From: Castellaniella sp034675905
GTDB lineage: Bacteria > Pseudomonadota > Gammaproteobacteria > Burkholderiales > Burkholderiaceae_B
Direction of reading: 5' to 3'
NCBI RefSeq assembly: GCF_034675905.1
Contig: NZ_JAUCCV010000003.1
Coordinates: 32,579 to 96,578 of the forward strand
Length of the DNA: 64,000 nucleotides
Made by a program: the position numbers and the translations under genes. Below are positions 56,401 through 64,000 of this stretch, one piece after another. Position 1 is the first letter of the stretch; each line of letters begins with the position of its first letter. Below the pieces are notes generated by a model. The model made no database searches. It had not been told where the DNA came from and worked only from the letters and a program-made list of their open reading frames with translations.

Positions 56401-57363
56401 ATGAACCAGTCCGCCCCCCTGCACGAAGACATGCCCGCCATCGCCGCCCAGGGCCTGGGCAAGGACTACGGCAACCGCACCGTGGTCCAGTCCCTGAATT
56501 TCCAGGTGCAACGAGGAGAAGTCTTCGGCCTGCTCGGCCCCAACGGCGCTGGCAAAACCACCACCATCCTGATGCTGCTGGGCTTGACCGAAGCCACGCG
56601 CGGCCAGGTAAGCGTTCTGGGAGAAGATCCCTGGCGCAACCCCCTGGCCGTCAAACGCCACATCGGCTACATGCCGGATTCCGTCGGGTTTTACGACCAC
56701 CTGAGCGCCCGCGACAATTTGCGCTACACCGCCCGGCTGCTGGATATTCCGGCAGCCGAACGCGACGAGCGCATTGCCGCCGCCTTGGCCCGCGTGCAAC
56801 TGGCTGACCGCATCGACCAGCGCGCCGGCACGTTTTCCCACGGCATGCGACGACGTCTGGGCCTGGCTGAAATCCTGCTCAAGCAAGCCGCCATCGCCAT
56901 TCTGGACGAACCGACTTCAGGCCTGGACCCGCAATCGACGGAATCCTTTCTGCGCATGATCGAAACCCTGAGGGACGACGGCGTCACCGTCCTGCTGTCG
57001 TCACACCTGCTGGACCAGATGCAGCGCATCTGTGACCGGGTCGCACTCTTCAATGCCGGGCGCATCGCCCTGATGGGTCCCGTCCAGTCACTGGCGCGCC
57101 AGGTGCTGGGCGGCCATAGCCACGAAATCCATCTCCATGCCGACGGCCCCGACGTCCAGGCCGCCTTGGCGGCGGTCCCCGGCGTGGGGCAGGTGCGAAC
57201 CGAGCCCGGCGGACACTACATCCTGCAAGCGGAATACGATGTCCGCGCCCAGGCCGCCCAGGCGGCCGTGCTGGCCGGCGCTCAGTTGCGCGATCTGACC
57301 GCGGACACGCCAAGCTTGGAGCGCATCTACCGACAGACCTTCAGCGAGGACATTCCGACATGA
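56401..57363 (+). CDS. ABC transporter ATP-binding protein (NosF/CcmA type)
   Basis: A 320-residue ATPase. Walker A GPNGAGKTTT, signature FSHGMRRRLGLAEI (variant of LSGGQ), and Walker B IAILDEPTSGLDP are present. About 90 C-terminal residues follow the ABC domain. The start ATG is 11 bp after the NEW3 gene. It pairs with the permease gene that overlaps its end by ATGA. Confidence 0.92.
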   Translation: MNQSAPLHEDMPAIAAQGLGKDYGNRTVVQSLNFQVQRGEVFGLLGPNGAGKTTTILMLLGLTEATRGQVSVLGEDPWRNPLAVKRHIGYMPDSVGFYDHLSARDNLRYTARLLDIPAAERDERIAAALARVQLADRIDQRAGTFSHGMRRRLGLAEILLKQAAIAILDEPTSGLDPQSTESFLRMIETLRDDGVTVLLSSHLLDQMQRICDRVALFNAGRIALMGPVQSLARQVLGGHSHEIHLHADGPDVQAALAAVPGVGQVRTEPGGHYILQAEYDVRAQAAQAAVLAGAQLRDLTADTPSLERIYRQTFSEDIPT

Positions 57364-58328
57364 GCACTGCCCGCATGGGTTCACCCTGGCACGGCCTGGG
57401 CGCGGTCCTGTCCAAGGAGCTGGCCGACCATATGGGCAGCGCCCGCATGCGCCTGCTGGAATGGTTGGTCGTCCTGACGGCGGTCGCCGCGCTGTACGGC
57501 GCCATCCAGGGCATCCGCCAGACGACCTCCTCCGACCCCTTTGTCTTTCTGCGCCTGTTTACGGATGCCCAGGCGCCGCTGCCCTCTTTTGCCGCCCTGT
57601 TGGGATTCCTCATCCCGCTGGTCGCCATCGGCCTGGGGTTCGATGCTATCAACGGCGAATACAACCGTCGCACGCTCAGCCGCATCCTGTCGCAACCCAT
57701 CTACCGCGACGCCTTGCTGCTGGGGAAATTCCTGGCCGGTCTGGCGGCCCTGACCATCTGTCTGGTCAGCCTGTGGCTGCTGGTCATGGGCGCCGGCCTG
57801 ATTCTGCTGGGCGTCCCTCCCAGCGGCGAAGAAGTGGTGCGTTCGCTGGCTTTTTTGCTGGCAGCCCTGGCCTACGCCGGCGTCTGGCTGGCAGTGGCGC
57901 TGCTGTGTTCCGTGCTGTTCCGATCCGCCTCGACCTCGGCCCTGGTCGCCTTGGGGCTATGGCTGTTCTGCGCCCTGCTATGGCCCATGCTGGCCCCTGC
58001 CCTGGCCCAGGCGATCGCTCCGCCTGACATCGCCACCCTGATGAGCGGCGGCGTGGATCTGCACACCATCGCCTGGCAGCAAGGCTTGCTGCACGTATCA
58101 CCTGCCACTTTGTTCAGCGACACGGCCATCACTTTGCTAAGCCCCGCCACCCGCACCCTGGGACCGGTCTTTCTCTCGCAGCTGCAAGGCGCCCTGCTGG
58201 GCAGTCCCCTGCCCCTGTCCGAAAGCCTGGCCATCGTCTGGCCGCAGTTCACCGGTCTGATCGCAGCGGTGGTGCTGCTGTTCACCGCGGGGTATGTGGT
58301 GTTTCAGCGGCAGGAAGTGCGGGCATGA
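57360..58328 (+). CDS. ABC-2 type permease (NosY-like)
   Basis: A 322-residue membrane protein with six predicted helices. FDAINGEYNRRTLSRILSQPIYRDALLLGKFLAGL is the typical NosY/ABC-2 loop for the permease of a NosF-type ATPase. No nosZ, nosD or copper genes are present in the window, so the exported or inserted substrate is not known. Confidence 0.9.
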   Translation: MSTARMGSPWHGLGAVLSKELADHMGSARMRLLEWLVVLTAVAALYGAIQGIRQTTSSDPFVFLRLFTDAQAPLPSFAALLGFLIPLVAIGLGFDAINGEYNRRTLSRILSQPIYRDALLLGKFLAGLAALTICLVSLWLLVMGAGLILLGVPPSGEEVVRSLAFLLAALAYAGVWLAVALLCSVLFRSASTSALVALGLWLFCALLWPMLAPALAQAIAPPDIATLMSGGVDLHTIAWQQGLLHVSPATLFSDTAITLLSPATRTLGPVFLSQLQGALLGSPLPLSESLAIVWPQFTGLIAAVVLLFTAGYVVFQRQEVRA

Positions 58329-58382
58329 AACCCGCACGGCAGTCATGCTGAAGGCATAAAAAAAAAGCGCCTATCCGATGTC

Positions 58383-58412
58383 TTTGGGACACGCTACCTG
58401 TCCCAAATTTTT
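58383..58412 (+). terminator. Intrinsic terminator after the ABC-2 operon
   Basis: TTTGGGACA and TGTCCCAAA form a 9-bp perfect stem with a 7-nt loop, followed by TTTTT. It lies 54 bp after the permease stop. The stretch from here to the tRNA-Val gene holds no ORF. Confidence 0.85.
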
Positions 58413-58498
58413 CCCCAAACCGCGATCTCAGCGATTTTCGGCTCCACAAAAACAAAAAGCACTCAGGGTGTTTCTCCTAAGTGCTTGATATTCCGGGA

Positions 58499-58574
58499 TG
58501 GTGGGTGCTGAGGGGCTCGAACCCCCGACCTACGCCGTGTAAAGGCGCCGCTCTACCAACTGAGCTAAGCACCC
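58499..58574 (-). tRNA. tRNA-Val (anticodon TAC)
   Basis: The minus strand begins GGGTGCTTAGCTCAGTTGG. The anticodon stem GCGCC/GGCGT encloses a TTTACAC loop with anticodon TAC. The T-arm contains GTTCGAG, and CCA is encoded at 58499-58501. All four arms pair, giving 76 nt in total. Confidence 0.97.
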
Positions 58575-58662
58575 GGATAGCTGCGCCGGTGTCCCGGGCA
58601 GCCAGGGCGCAATTATATCGGCGCCTGAGACGGGGGGCAAACGATGCGGCGGGGCAGGCATG

Positions 58663-58692
58663 AAAAAGACCACCCGCAGGGGTGGTCTTTTT
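58663..58692 (-). terminator. Intrinsic terminator after hupB
   Basis: AAAAAGACCACCC and GGGTGGTCTTTTT form a 13-bp stem around GCAG. The A/T ends make it function on both strands. Confidence 0.9.
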
Positions 58693-58707
58693 GCAGCTGC
58701 ATGCCGA

Positions 58708-58980
58708 TCAGTTGACGGCGTCTTTCAGCGCCTTGCCCGGGCGGAATTTCGGCACGCGGGCTTTTTTGATCTTGATGGCTTCGCCGGTGCGCGGGTTGCG
58801 GCCCGTGCGGGCGGCGCGTTCGGACACGGCAAAGGTGCCGAAGCCGACCAGGGTAACCGACCCTTTTTTCTTCAGGGTGGTTTTCACGGCGCCGACAAAG
58901 GCTTCCAGGGCGCGACCTACGTCGGCCTTGGAGAGATCGGTCTTGGAGGAAATGTGCTCGATCAGCTCGGTCTTGTTCAT
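58708..58980 (-). CDS. hupB: DNA-binding protein HU
   Basis: A 90-residue nucleoid protein. MNKTELIEHISSKTDLSKADVGRALEAF and the DNA-arm region FGTFAVSERAARTGRNPRTGE are canonical. The arm RNPRTGE and following basic residues bend DNA. Confidence 0.97.
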   Translation of the reverse strand: MNKTELIEHISSKTDLSKADVGRALEAFVGAVKTTLKKKGSVTLVGFGTFAVSERAARTGRNPRTGEAIKIKKARVPKFRPGKALKDAVN

Positions 58981-59128
58981 TTACAAAATACCCCTGAGGT
59001 TTATTGTCGCCCGATGGATGATCCATCGAGTCATTTGATGGACGTGTCCGCCATTTGTGCCGGCTGGTGCTGCCTGGGGCCGCACGGTCTGTGCGGCGGG
59101 TCCCGGCCAGCGTTGGTGGCTAAGGCGT

Positions 59129-59158
59129 ATTAAGCCTTCGAATGGCTTGTAGTGTCAA
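59129..59158 (-). promoter_or_regulatory. Sigma-70 promoter of hupB
   Basis: On the minus strand, a perfect -35 TTGACA (59153-59158) is followed after 18 bp by -10 CTTAAT (59129-59134). The start of transcription would lie about 140 bp before the hupB ATG. The remaining gap to 59257 shows nothing clear. Confidence 0.6.
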
Positions 59159-59257
59159 GAGGAAACCGCTGAAGACCCGCGTATTTCCTGACATCTGTTA
59201 AAAATATTAAGTGCGATGAGCGTATTCACCGGTTCTGGCGGCGGGTGGTCGGTGCCT

Positions 59258-60496
59258 TCACCGATCTGCTAGGGCTTGCGCAAAATCGCCGATCAGATCG
59301 GCTTCTTCTTCGATTCCAACGGAGATGCGCAGAAAATTATCCGGGATGCCCATCAGGGCGCGGCGCTCCGCCCCCATTTCATAGTAGATGGTATGGGCAG
59401 CCGGCAGCACCAGCGTGCGGTTGTCGCCCAGGTGTGTTGCCAGCGCCACGATACGCAAGCGGTTCAGGCACTCAAAGACATCTGCCTGATCTTTCAACAC
59501 GACGCCCAGCAGGCCGCCGTACAGCCCGCCGAAGAATTCCGTGGCCCGCTGGTGCTGTGGATGCGTGTCCAGCCCCGGGTATTGCACCCGTTCGACCAGA
59601 GGGTGGGTGTCCAGGAACCGGGCCAGGGCCAGTGCGTTGCTGCAGATGCGGTCCATGCGCAGGGCGATGGTCTCGGCGCCTGCCGCCAGGCGGTGGGCGA
59701 CGTCGGAGGACAAGGTGCCGCCCATGTCGCGCAGGCCCTTTTTCTTGATCTGCAGCAGGCCCCAGGTGCGGGAATCGTCCTTGCGGTATTGCTCGTAGAT
59801 ATGGGGGAAGTCGGCCCAATCGTACAGCCCCGTCTGGGTCACGGCGCCGCCCAGCGCGTTGCCGTGGCCGCCCAGGTGCTTGGACAGGGAATTGACGACC
59901 AGCGAGGCGCCGAAATCGCGCCCTGGGCGCAGGTAGGGGGATGACAGCGTGCTGTCGACCACGTAGACCAGCTTGTGCGCCTGGCACACGTCGCCGATGG
60001 CTTTCAGGTCGGCGACCTGGGTGCCGGGGTTGGCGATGGTTTCCACGAACACCATGCGGGTGTTGGGGCGCAGGGCCGCCTGAACCTGGGCGACATCGGT
60101 GGCATCGACCAGGGTCAGTTCGACACCGAAATTTTCCAGTGTCATCAGCAGGCTGTTGGTATTGCCGAAGATGTATTTGCTGGCGATCAGGTGATCGCCG
60201 TGGCGCAGCAGGGCAAAGAACACGGCGTTCAGGGCCGCCATGCCGGTGGCGAACGTTACTGTGCCGTTGCCTTGTTCCATGGTCGTCACCTGGGCTTCCA
60301 GAGCGGCGGTGGTTGGTGTTCCGGTGCGTCCGTAGGTATAGCCTTTCTTGCGGTTCTGGAAGACAGCGGCCAGATCGTGCGCATCGTGATAGGTGTATTC
60401 CGTCGAAGGGTGGACGGCGGCATGCACGGCGCCGTGCTCAGTATCGGTGCGGTGGCCGTAGTGGACGATTTGAGTGGTGAAGCCGGTATTGGACAT
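59258..60496 (-). CDS. Cystathionine gamma-synthase family PLP enzyme
   Basis: A 412-residue Cys/Met-metabolism enzyme. The PLP-lysine motif is SLSKHLGGHGNALGG, and the active-site tyrosine region is GYTYGRTGTPTT. FVETIANPGTQVADL is also family-typical. It could be an O-succinyl- or O-acetylhomoserine sulfhydrylase, cystathionine gamma-synthase or gamma-lyase; the sequence alone does not decide. It stands between hupB and rlmB, with 35 bp to the latter. Confidence 0.88.
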   Translation of the reverse strand: MSNTGFTTQIVHYGHRTDTEHGAVHAAVHPSTEYTYHDAHDLAAVFQNRKKGYTYGRTGTPTTAALEAQVTTMEQGNGTVTFATGMAALNAVFFALLRHGDHLIASKYIFGNTNSLLMTLENFGVELTLVDATDVAQVQAALRPNTRMVFVETIANPGTQVADLKAIGDVCQAHKLVYVVDSTLSSPYLRPGRDFGASLVVNSLSKHLGGHGNALGGAVTQTGLYDWADFPHIYEQYRKDDSRTWGLLQIKKKGLRDMGGTLSSDVAHRLAAGAETIALRMDRICSNALALARFLDTHPLVERVQYPGLDTHPQHQRATEFFGGLYGGLLGVVLKDQADVFECLNRLRIVALATHLGDNRTLVLPAAHTIYYEMGAERRALMGIPDNFLRISVGIEEEADLIGDFAQALADR

Positions 60497-60531
60497 GGGG
60501 GCGTGACGAGTGCAGGAAAGGAAATAGGGAA

Positions 60532-61290
60532 TTATGCGCTGATCGGATTCAGGCGCTGGCGTACGGTTTCGTACAGGCAGACGGCGCTGGCGACGCTGAC
60601 GTTCAGGCTTTCGACCGATCCCTGCATGGGGATGGAGACCAGTTCATCACAGGTCTCGCGGGTCAGGCGGCGCATGCCTTCGCCTTCGGCGCCCATGACC
60701 CAGGCCATGGGACGGCGGGCGTCGACCTGGTGCATGCTGTGATCGGCGGCATCATCCGTGCCGACCAGCCAGATGTCGCGTTCCCGCAGGGCGCGCAGGG
60801 TGCGGGCCAGATTCGTGACCATCAGGTAGGGCACGGTGTCTGCGCCGCCGCAGGCGACGCGCTGCACTGTCGTGTTCAGGCCGACGGCGCGATCCTTGGG
60901 GGCGATCACGGCATGTACGCCGGCCGCATCGGCCGTGCGCAGGCAGGCGCCCAGGTTGTGCGGATCAGTCACGCCGTCCAGCACCAGCAGCAGGGCGGGT
61001 TCCTGGCGATCTTCCAGGACATCCAGCACTTCGTCGATTGAAATGGCCAGCGGGCGGGCCTGCGCCAGGGCGACGATGCCTTGATGGCGTACGCCGTGGG
61101 CCAGGCCGTCCAGGCGTTGAGCATCGGCGGCGTGCCAGCGCACCCCGGCCGATTCCAGTTGCTGGATGCAGCGCTGCATGCGGGCGTCCTGGCGGCTGGT
61201 GTCCAGGTAGACGTCGCGAATCGAATCGGGGGCGTGGCGCAACCGCGCCTGTACGGCGTGGAATCCGGCCAGAATCTGTTGGGATGACAT
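60532..61290 (-). CDS. rlmB: 23S rRNA (guanosine-2'-O-)-methyltransferase RlmB
   Basis: SPOUT methyltransferase modifying G2251 in the peptidyltransferase P-loop, 252 residues. The N-terminal substrate-binding domain precedes LLVLDGVTDPHNLGACLRTAD. AMGAEGEGMRRL and SIPMQGSVESLNVSVAS form the SAM-binding knot. It is downstream of rnr, the same order as in E. coli (rnr-rlmB). Confidence 0.95.
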   Translation of the reverse strand: MSSQQILAGFHAVQARLRHAPDSIRDVYLDTSRQDARMQRCIQQLESAGVRWHAADAQRLDGLAHGVRHQGIVALAQARPLAISIDEVLDVLEDRQEPALLLVLDGVTDPHNLGACLRTADAAGVHAVIAPKDRAVGLNTTVQRVACGGADTVPYLMVTNLARTLRALRERDIWLVGTDDAADHSMHQVDARRPMAWVMGAEGEGMRRLTRETCDELVSIPMQGSVESLNVSVASAVCLYETVRQRLNPISA

Positions 61291-61374
61291 GGTCTTCCTG
61301 AAGCGCAGTGAAAGGAACCCGCACCGAAGGCGGTGCGGGCCATGCCTGTCATTGTAGTGCCGCCGCTGCGGGCG

Positions 61375-63816
61375 TCAGCTGCGGCGTTTGCGCGGGGTTT
61401 CCTGGCGTGTGGCGCGTTTGGCTTCGGCGCGGCGCTGATGCGCAGTGGTGCCGCGCAGTGCGGCGGGCTTGGCGCCAGCGGCTTTTTTATAGGGCCGCGA
61501 TGCGCTGGCGCGAGGATCGCCTTCGATTTCGGCCTGCAGAGACTTGAAGTCTTCTCCTCGGACCGGACGGAAATCGATACGGCGGGCTTCCAGATCTACG
61601 CGCGAGACCTGCACCTGCAGGGCATCGCCCAACTGGTAGCGGAACCCGGAGCGTTCGCCGCGCAATTCGTTCAAGGCGTCGTTGTACTGGAAGTAGTCGC
61701 CGCCCAGTTCGGAAATATGCACCAGGCCTTCTACGTACAGCGTATCCAACGTGACGAACACGCCGAAGCTGGTGACGCTGGTGATGCGGCCGCTGAAGAC
61801 CTCGCCGACGTGTTCGCGCACGAACCAGCATTTCAGCCAGGCCTGGACATCGCGCGAGGCGTCGTCGGCGCGGCGTTCGCGGGCCGAGAGCAGGGCGCCC
61901 AGCGCATCCCAGGCGTCTTTTTCGCGGATGTTGGCCGGCAGCGTCGGGTCGACGGGTTCGCCTGGCAGGGCGGGCGGCTGGTAGCGCTGCTTGCGCAGAA
62001 TGCCGCGGATGACGCGATGCACCAGCAGATCCGGATACCGCCGGATGGGCGAGGTGAAATGCGCATAGTGTTCGTAGGACAGCCCGAAGTGTCCGGTCTG
62101 TTCGGGACTGTAGATGGCTTGCTGCATGGACCGCAGGCACAGGGTCTGAATGGTCTCGAAATCTGGCCGGGCGCGGCTGGCCTGGATCAGCTTGGCATAG
62201 TCGCTGGTTTGCGGATCATCGCCGCCGTCCAGCGTCAAGCCCAGGTGGCGCAGGGTTTCGCGCAACGCCTGCAGTTTTTCAGGCGTGGGGCCGTCATGCA
62301 CGCGAAACAGCGCCTGGCGCTTGTTGCGCACGATGAAGTCCGCCGCGCAGGTGTTGGCGGCCAGCATGCATTCTTCGATCAGCTTGTGGGCGTCGTTGCG
62401 GGTATAGGGTTCGATCTTTTCGATACGCCCCAGGGGGTTGCAGACGATGCGCGTTTCCACGGTATCGAAGTCGATGGCGCCGCGTGTGCGGCGGGCCTGG
62501 GAAAAGGCCTGGAACAGTTCGTACGCCGTCTGTACGTGAGGGTACAGATCCCCCAGGTTCTGTGCCGCCGGCCCTTTGGGCTGCTGTAACGCGGCCCAGA
62601 TGTCGGTGTAGGTCGTGCGCGCATGAGAATGGATGACGGCTTCGTAGAACTGATAGGCCGCCACCGTGCCGGCCTTGGCGCCGCCAGCGGGGATCATCAT
62701 GTCGCACACCATCACCAGCCGGTCGGCATCCGGATTCAGCGAGCAGATGCCGTTGGACAGGGCTTCGGGCAGCATGGGAATCACGCGGCGCGGGAAATAC
62801 ACGCTGGTGCCGCGATCCAGGGCGTCGTCGTCCAGCGCGGACCCCGGCTGGACGTAGTGGCTGACGTCGGCGATGGCAACCAGCAACCGCCAGCCGGGGC
62901 GGGCGCGCTTTTCCGTGCCCAGGTCGGCGGGCATGCAGAAGACGGCGTCGTCGAAGTCGCGGGCGTCCTCGCCGTCGATCGTGATGAACGGCACATCGCG
63001 CAGGTCGATGCGCCCGGCGTATTCGTCATCGCGCACGTGGTCGGGAATAGAACCCAGTTGCCGCATCGTGGCTTTGGAGAATTCCACCGGCACGTCGAAT
63101 TTGCGCACGGCGATTTCGATTTCCATGCCGGGGTCGTCGATCTCGCCCAGCACTTCGACGATGCGGCCCTGCGGCTGAATGTGGCTGGCGGGTTGGCGCA
63201 GGATCTGCACCGTGACGACCTGGCCGGGTTCGGCGCCGCCGGCATCCTGGGCGGAAATCAGAATATCGTGTTTGATGCGCTGGTCTTCAGGGGCGACGAC
63301 GAAGGCGCCGTGTTCCTTCAGGAAACGGCCGACCAGCTTGACGGTGCGGCGTTCCAGGACCTCGACGATGGCGCCTTCGGGGCGGCCACGGTATTCGCCG
63401 CTGGCCCTGACCCGGACGCGGTCGCCATGCAGGATCTTGGCCATTTCATGGGTGGACAGGTACAGGTCGCGGCTGCCGTCATCGGGGATCAGGAAACCGT
63501 AACCGTCGCGGTGCCCCTGAACGGTGCCCGTGATGAAATCCGTGTTGTTGCATATTTGCAACCTTCCCTGGGCATTGAAGCGGACTTGTCCGTCGCGCTC
63601 CATGGCTTTGACGCGACGGATGAAGCCGGTGGTCAGGGGAATCGAGGCTTGCGTGGTGTCGGCCAGGGCCTCGAGCGACAGCGGCTTGTCTGCGTGGCGC
63701 AAGGCGTCCAGCATCTGTTCGCGGCTGGGGACTTTAGGGTCGAAATCAGAGGGCAGATCCGTGGCTGTCACGAGGGAACCGTCATGGTTATTGTCGTTGT
63801 TGGTTCGCTTTTTCAA
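61375..63816 (-). CDS. rnr: Ribonuclease R
   Basis: Processive 3'-5' exoribonuclease of 813 residues. Order: N-terminal helix-turn-helix, two cold-shock domains, the RNB catalytic core with acidic motif DGEDARDFDDAVF, and a C-terminal S1 domain (GRITSVTSFGVFVTLD). A Lys/Arg-rich tail ends the protein. It digests structured RNA and takes part in ribosome quality control. It begins MKKRTNNDNNHDG. Confidence 0.95.
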   Translation of the reverse strand: MKKRTNNDNNHDGSLVTATDLPSDFDPKVPSREQMLDALRHADKPLSLEALADTTQASIPLTTGFIRRVKAMERDGQVRFNAQGRLQICNNTDFITGTVQGHRDGYGFLIPDDGSRDLYLSTHEMAKILHGDRVRVRASGEYRGRPEGAIVEVLERRTVKLVGRFLKEHGAFVVAPEDQRIKHDILISAQDAGGAEPGQVVTVQILRQPASHIQPQGRIVEVLGEIDDPGMEIEIAVRKFDVPVEFSKATMRQLGSIPDHVRDDEYAGRIDLRDVPFITIDGEDARDFDDAVFCMPADLGTEKRARPGWRLLVAIADVSHYVQPGSALDDDALDRGTSVYFPRRVIPMLPEALSNGICSLNPDADRLVMVCDMMIPAGGAKAGTVAAYQFYEAVIHSHARTTYTDIWAALQQPKGPAAQNLGDLYPHVQTAYELFQAFSQARRTRGAIDFDTVETRIVCNPLGRIEKIEPYTRNDAHKLIEECMLAANTCAADFIVRNKRQALFRVHDGPTPEKLQALRETLRHLGLTLDGGDDPQTSDYAKLIQASRARPDFETIQTLCLRSMQQAIYSPEQTGHFGLSYEHYAHFTSPIRRYPDLLVHRVIRGILRKQRYQPPALPGEPVDPTLPANIREKDAWDALGALLSARERRADDASRDVQAWLKCWFVREHVGEVFSGRITSVTSFGVFVTLDTLYVEGLVHISELGGDYFQYNDALNELRGERSGFRYQLGDALQVQVSRVDLEARRIDFRPVRGEDFKSLQAEIEGDPRASASRPYKKAAGAKPAALRGTTAHQRRAEAKRATRQETPRKRRS

Positions 63817-63823
63817 AGGCTAT

Positions 63824-63852
63824 TTGCATCCCAAAAAAATGTATTGTATAGT
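63824..63852 (+). promoter_or_regulatory. Candidate promoter of tRNA-Leu
   Basis: -35 TTGCAT (63824-63829) and -10 TATAGT (63847-63852) are separated by 17 bp. The start would be near 63859, 67 bp before the tRNA. Confidence 0.5.
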
Positions 63853-63925
63853 TCTGACTTCGCTGAAACGAGGCAATAAAAACGCAGCGTTTTCAACGAA
63901 AGCAATAGCATACACGTTATGCCGT

Positions 63926-64000
63926 GCCCAGGTGGCGGAATTGGTAGACGCGCATGGTTCAGGTCCATGTGCCGCAAGGTGTGGAGGTTCGAGTCCTCTC
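63926..64000 (+). tRNA. tRNA-Leu (anticodon CAG), 3' end outside window
   Basis: GCCCAGG forms the 5' acceptor strand. TGGCGGAATTGGTAGACGCG is the type-II leucine D-arm, and the anticodon loop TTCAGGT carries CAG. A long variable arm (GTGCCGCAAGGTGT) and T-arm GTTCGAGTC follow. The acceptor 3' strand is cut off by the window end. Confidence 0.95.

Overview
The window looks like chromosomal DNA of a high-GC betaproteobacterium, most likely a Burkholderiales/Alcaligenaceae organism (Bordetella, Achromobacter, Castellaniella type). This rests on the protein families and gene orders seen, not on a database search. Genes are tightly packed, with no insertion sequence, prophage or CRISPR array. Many genes serve life without oxygen: a class III ribonucleotide reductase, O2-independent ubiquinone synthesis (UbiUVT), O2-independent HemN, DUF2249 proteins, a DNR-like Crp/Fnr regulator and FNR-type promoter boxes. 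This suggests a facultative anaerobe, possibly a denitrifier.

Layout. 1-6.1 kb: a partial D-amino-acid dehydrogenase overlapping a ferredoxin-type reductase, then parC and parE. 6.3-9.4 kb: trxA, rho and gdhA, ending in a strong terminator. 9.4-15.2 kb: an amino-acid ABC importer in one operon with arginase and ornithine cyclodeaminase, divergent from an Lrp/AsnC regulator; together these look like an arginine uptake and catabolism unit. 15.2-24.8 kb: YhdP-like AsmA protein, glnE, a GlsB-type small membrane protein and clpB with a near-consensus sigma-32 promoter. 24.9-29.6 kb: an accessory stretch with a cytochrome P450, a class II amidotransferase with a possibly structured mRNA leader, small proteins, and a divergent SDR/LysR pair around a perfect palindrome.

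29.7-42.4 kb is the anaerobic block. The class III reductase is split: the large NrdD ORF stops before the glycyl-radical motif, and the missing domain lies in a separate 60-residue ORF in the same frame, with its own ribosome binding site, directly before nrdG. Paired NrdR boxes lie upstream. Next come alr and dsdA, then ubiU-ubiV-ubiT behind an FNR-type promoter (ubiV carries an in-frame duplication of a palindromic repeat), DUF2249, a polytopic heme-copper-like membrane protein, a DNR-like regulator, ybaN and hemN, also with an FNR-type promoter.

42.5-54.9 kb is ion and envelope physiology: a six-gene Mrp antiporter operon (mrpA and mrpB fused), a small secreted protein, the Kup potassium transporter, a two-component system, and tonB-exbB-exbD behind a Fur-like box. 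55.2-58.3 kb holds an uncharacterised NEW3-domain protein with an ABC-2 exporter. 58.5-64 kb holds tRNA-Val, hupB, a Met/Cys-metabolism PLP enzyme, rlmB, rnr and the start of tRNA-Leu.

The observation most worth following is the split class III ribonucleotide reductase. The REP-like expansion inside ubiV and the leader of the amidotransferase gene come next.
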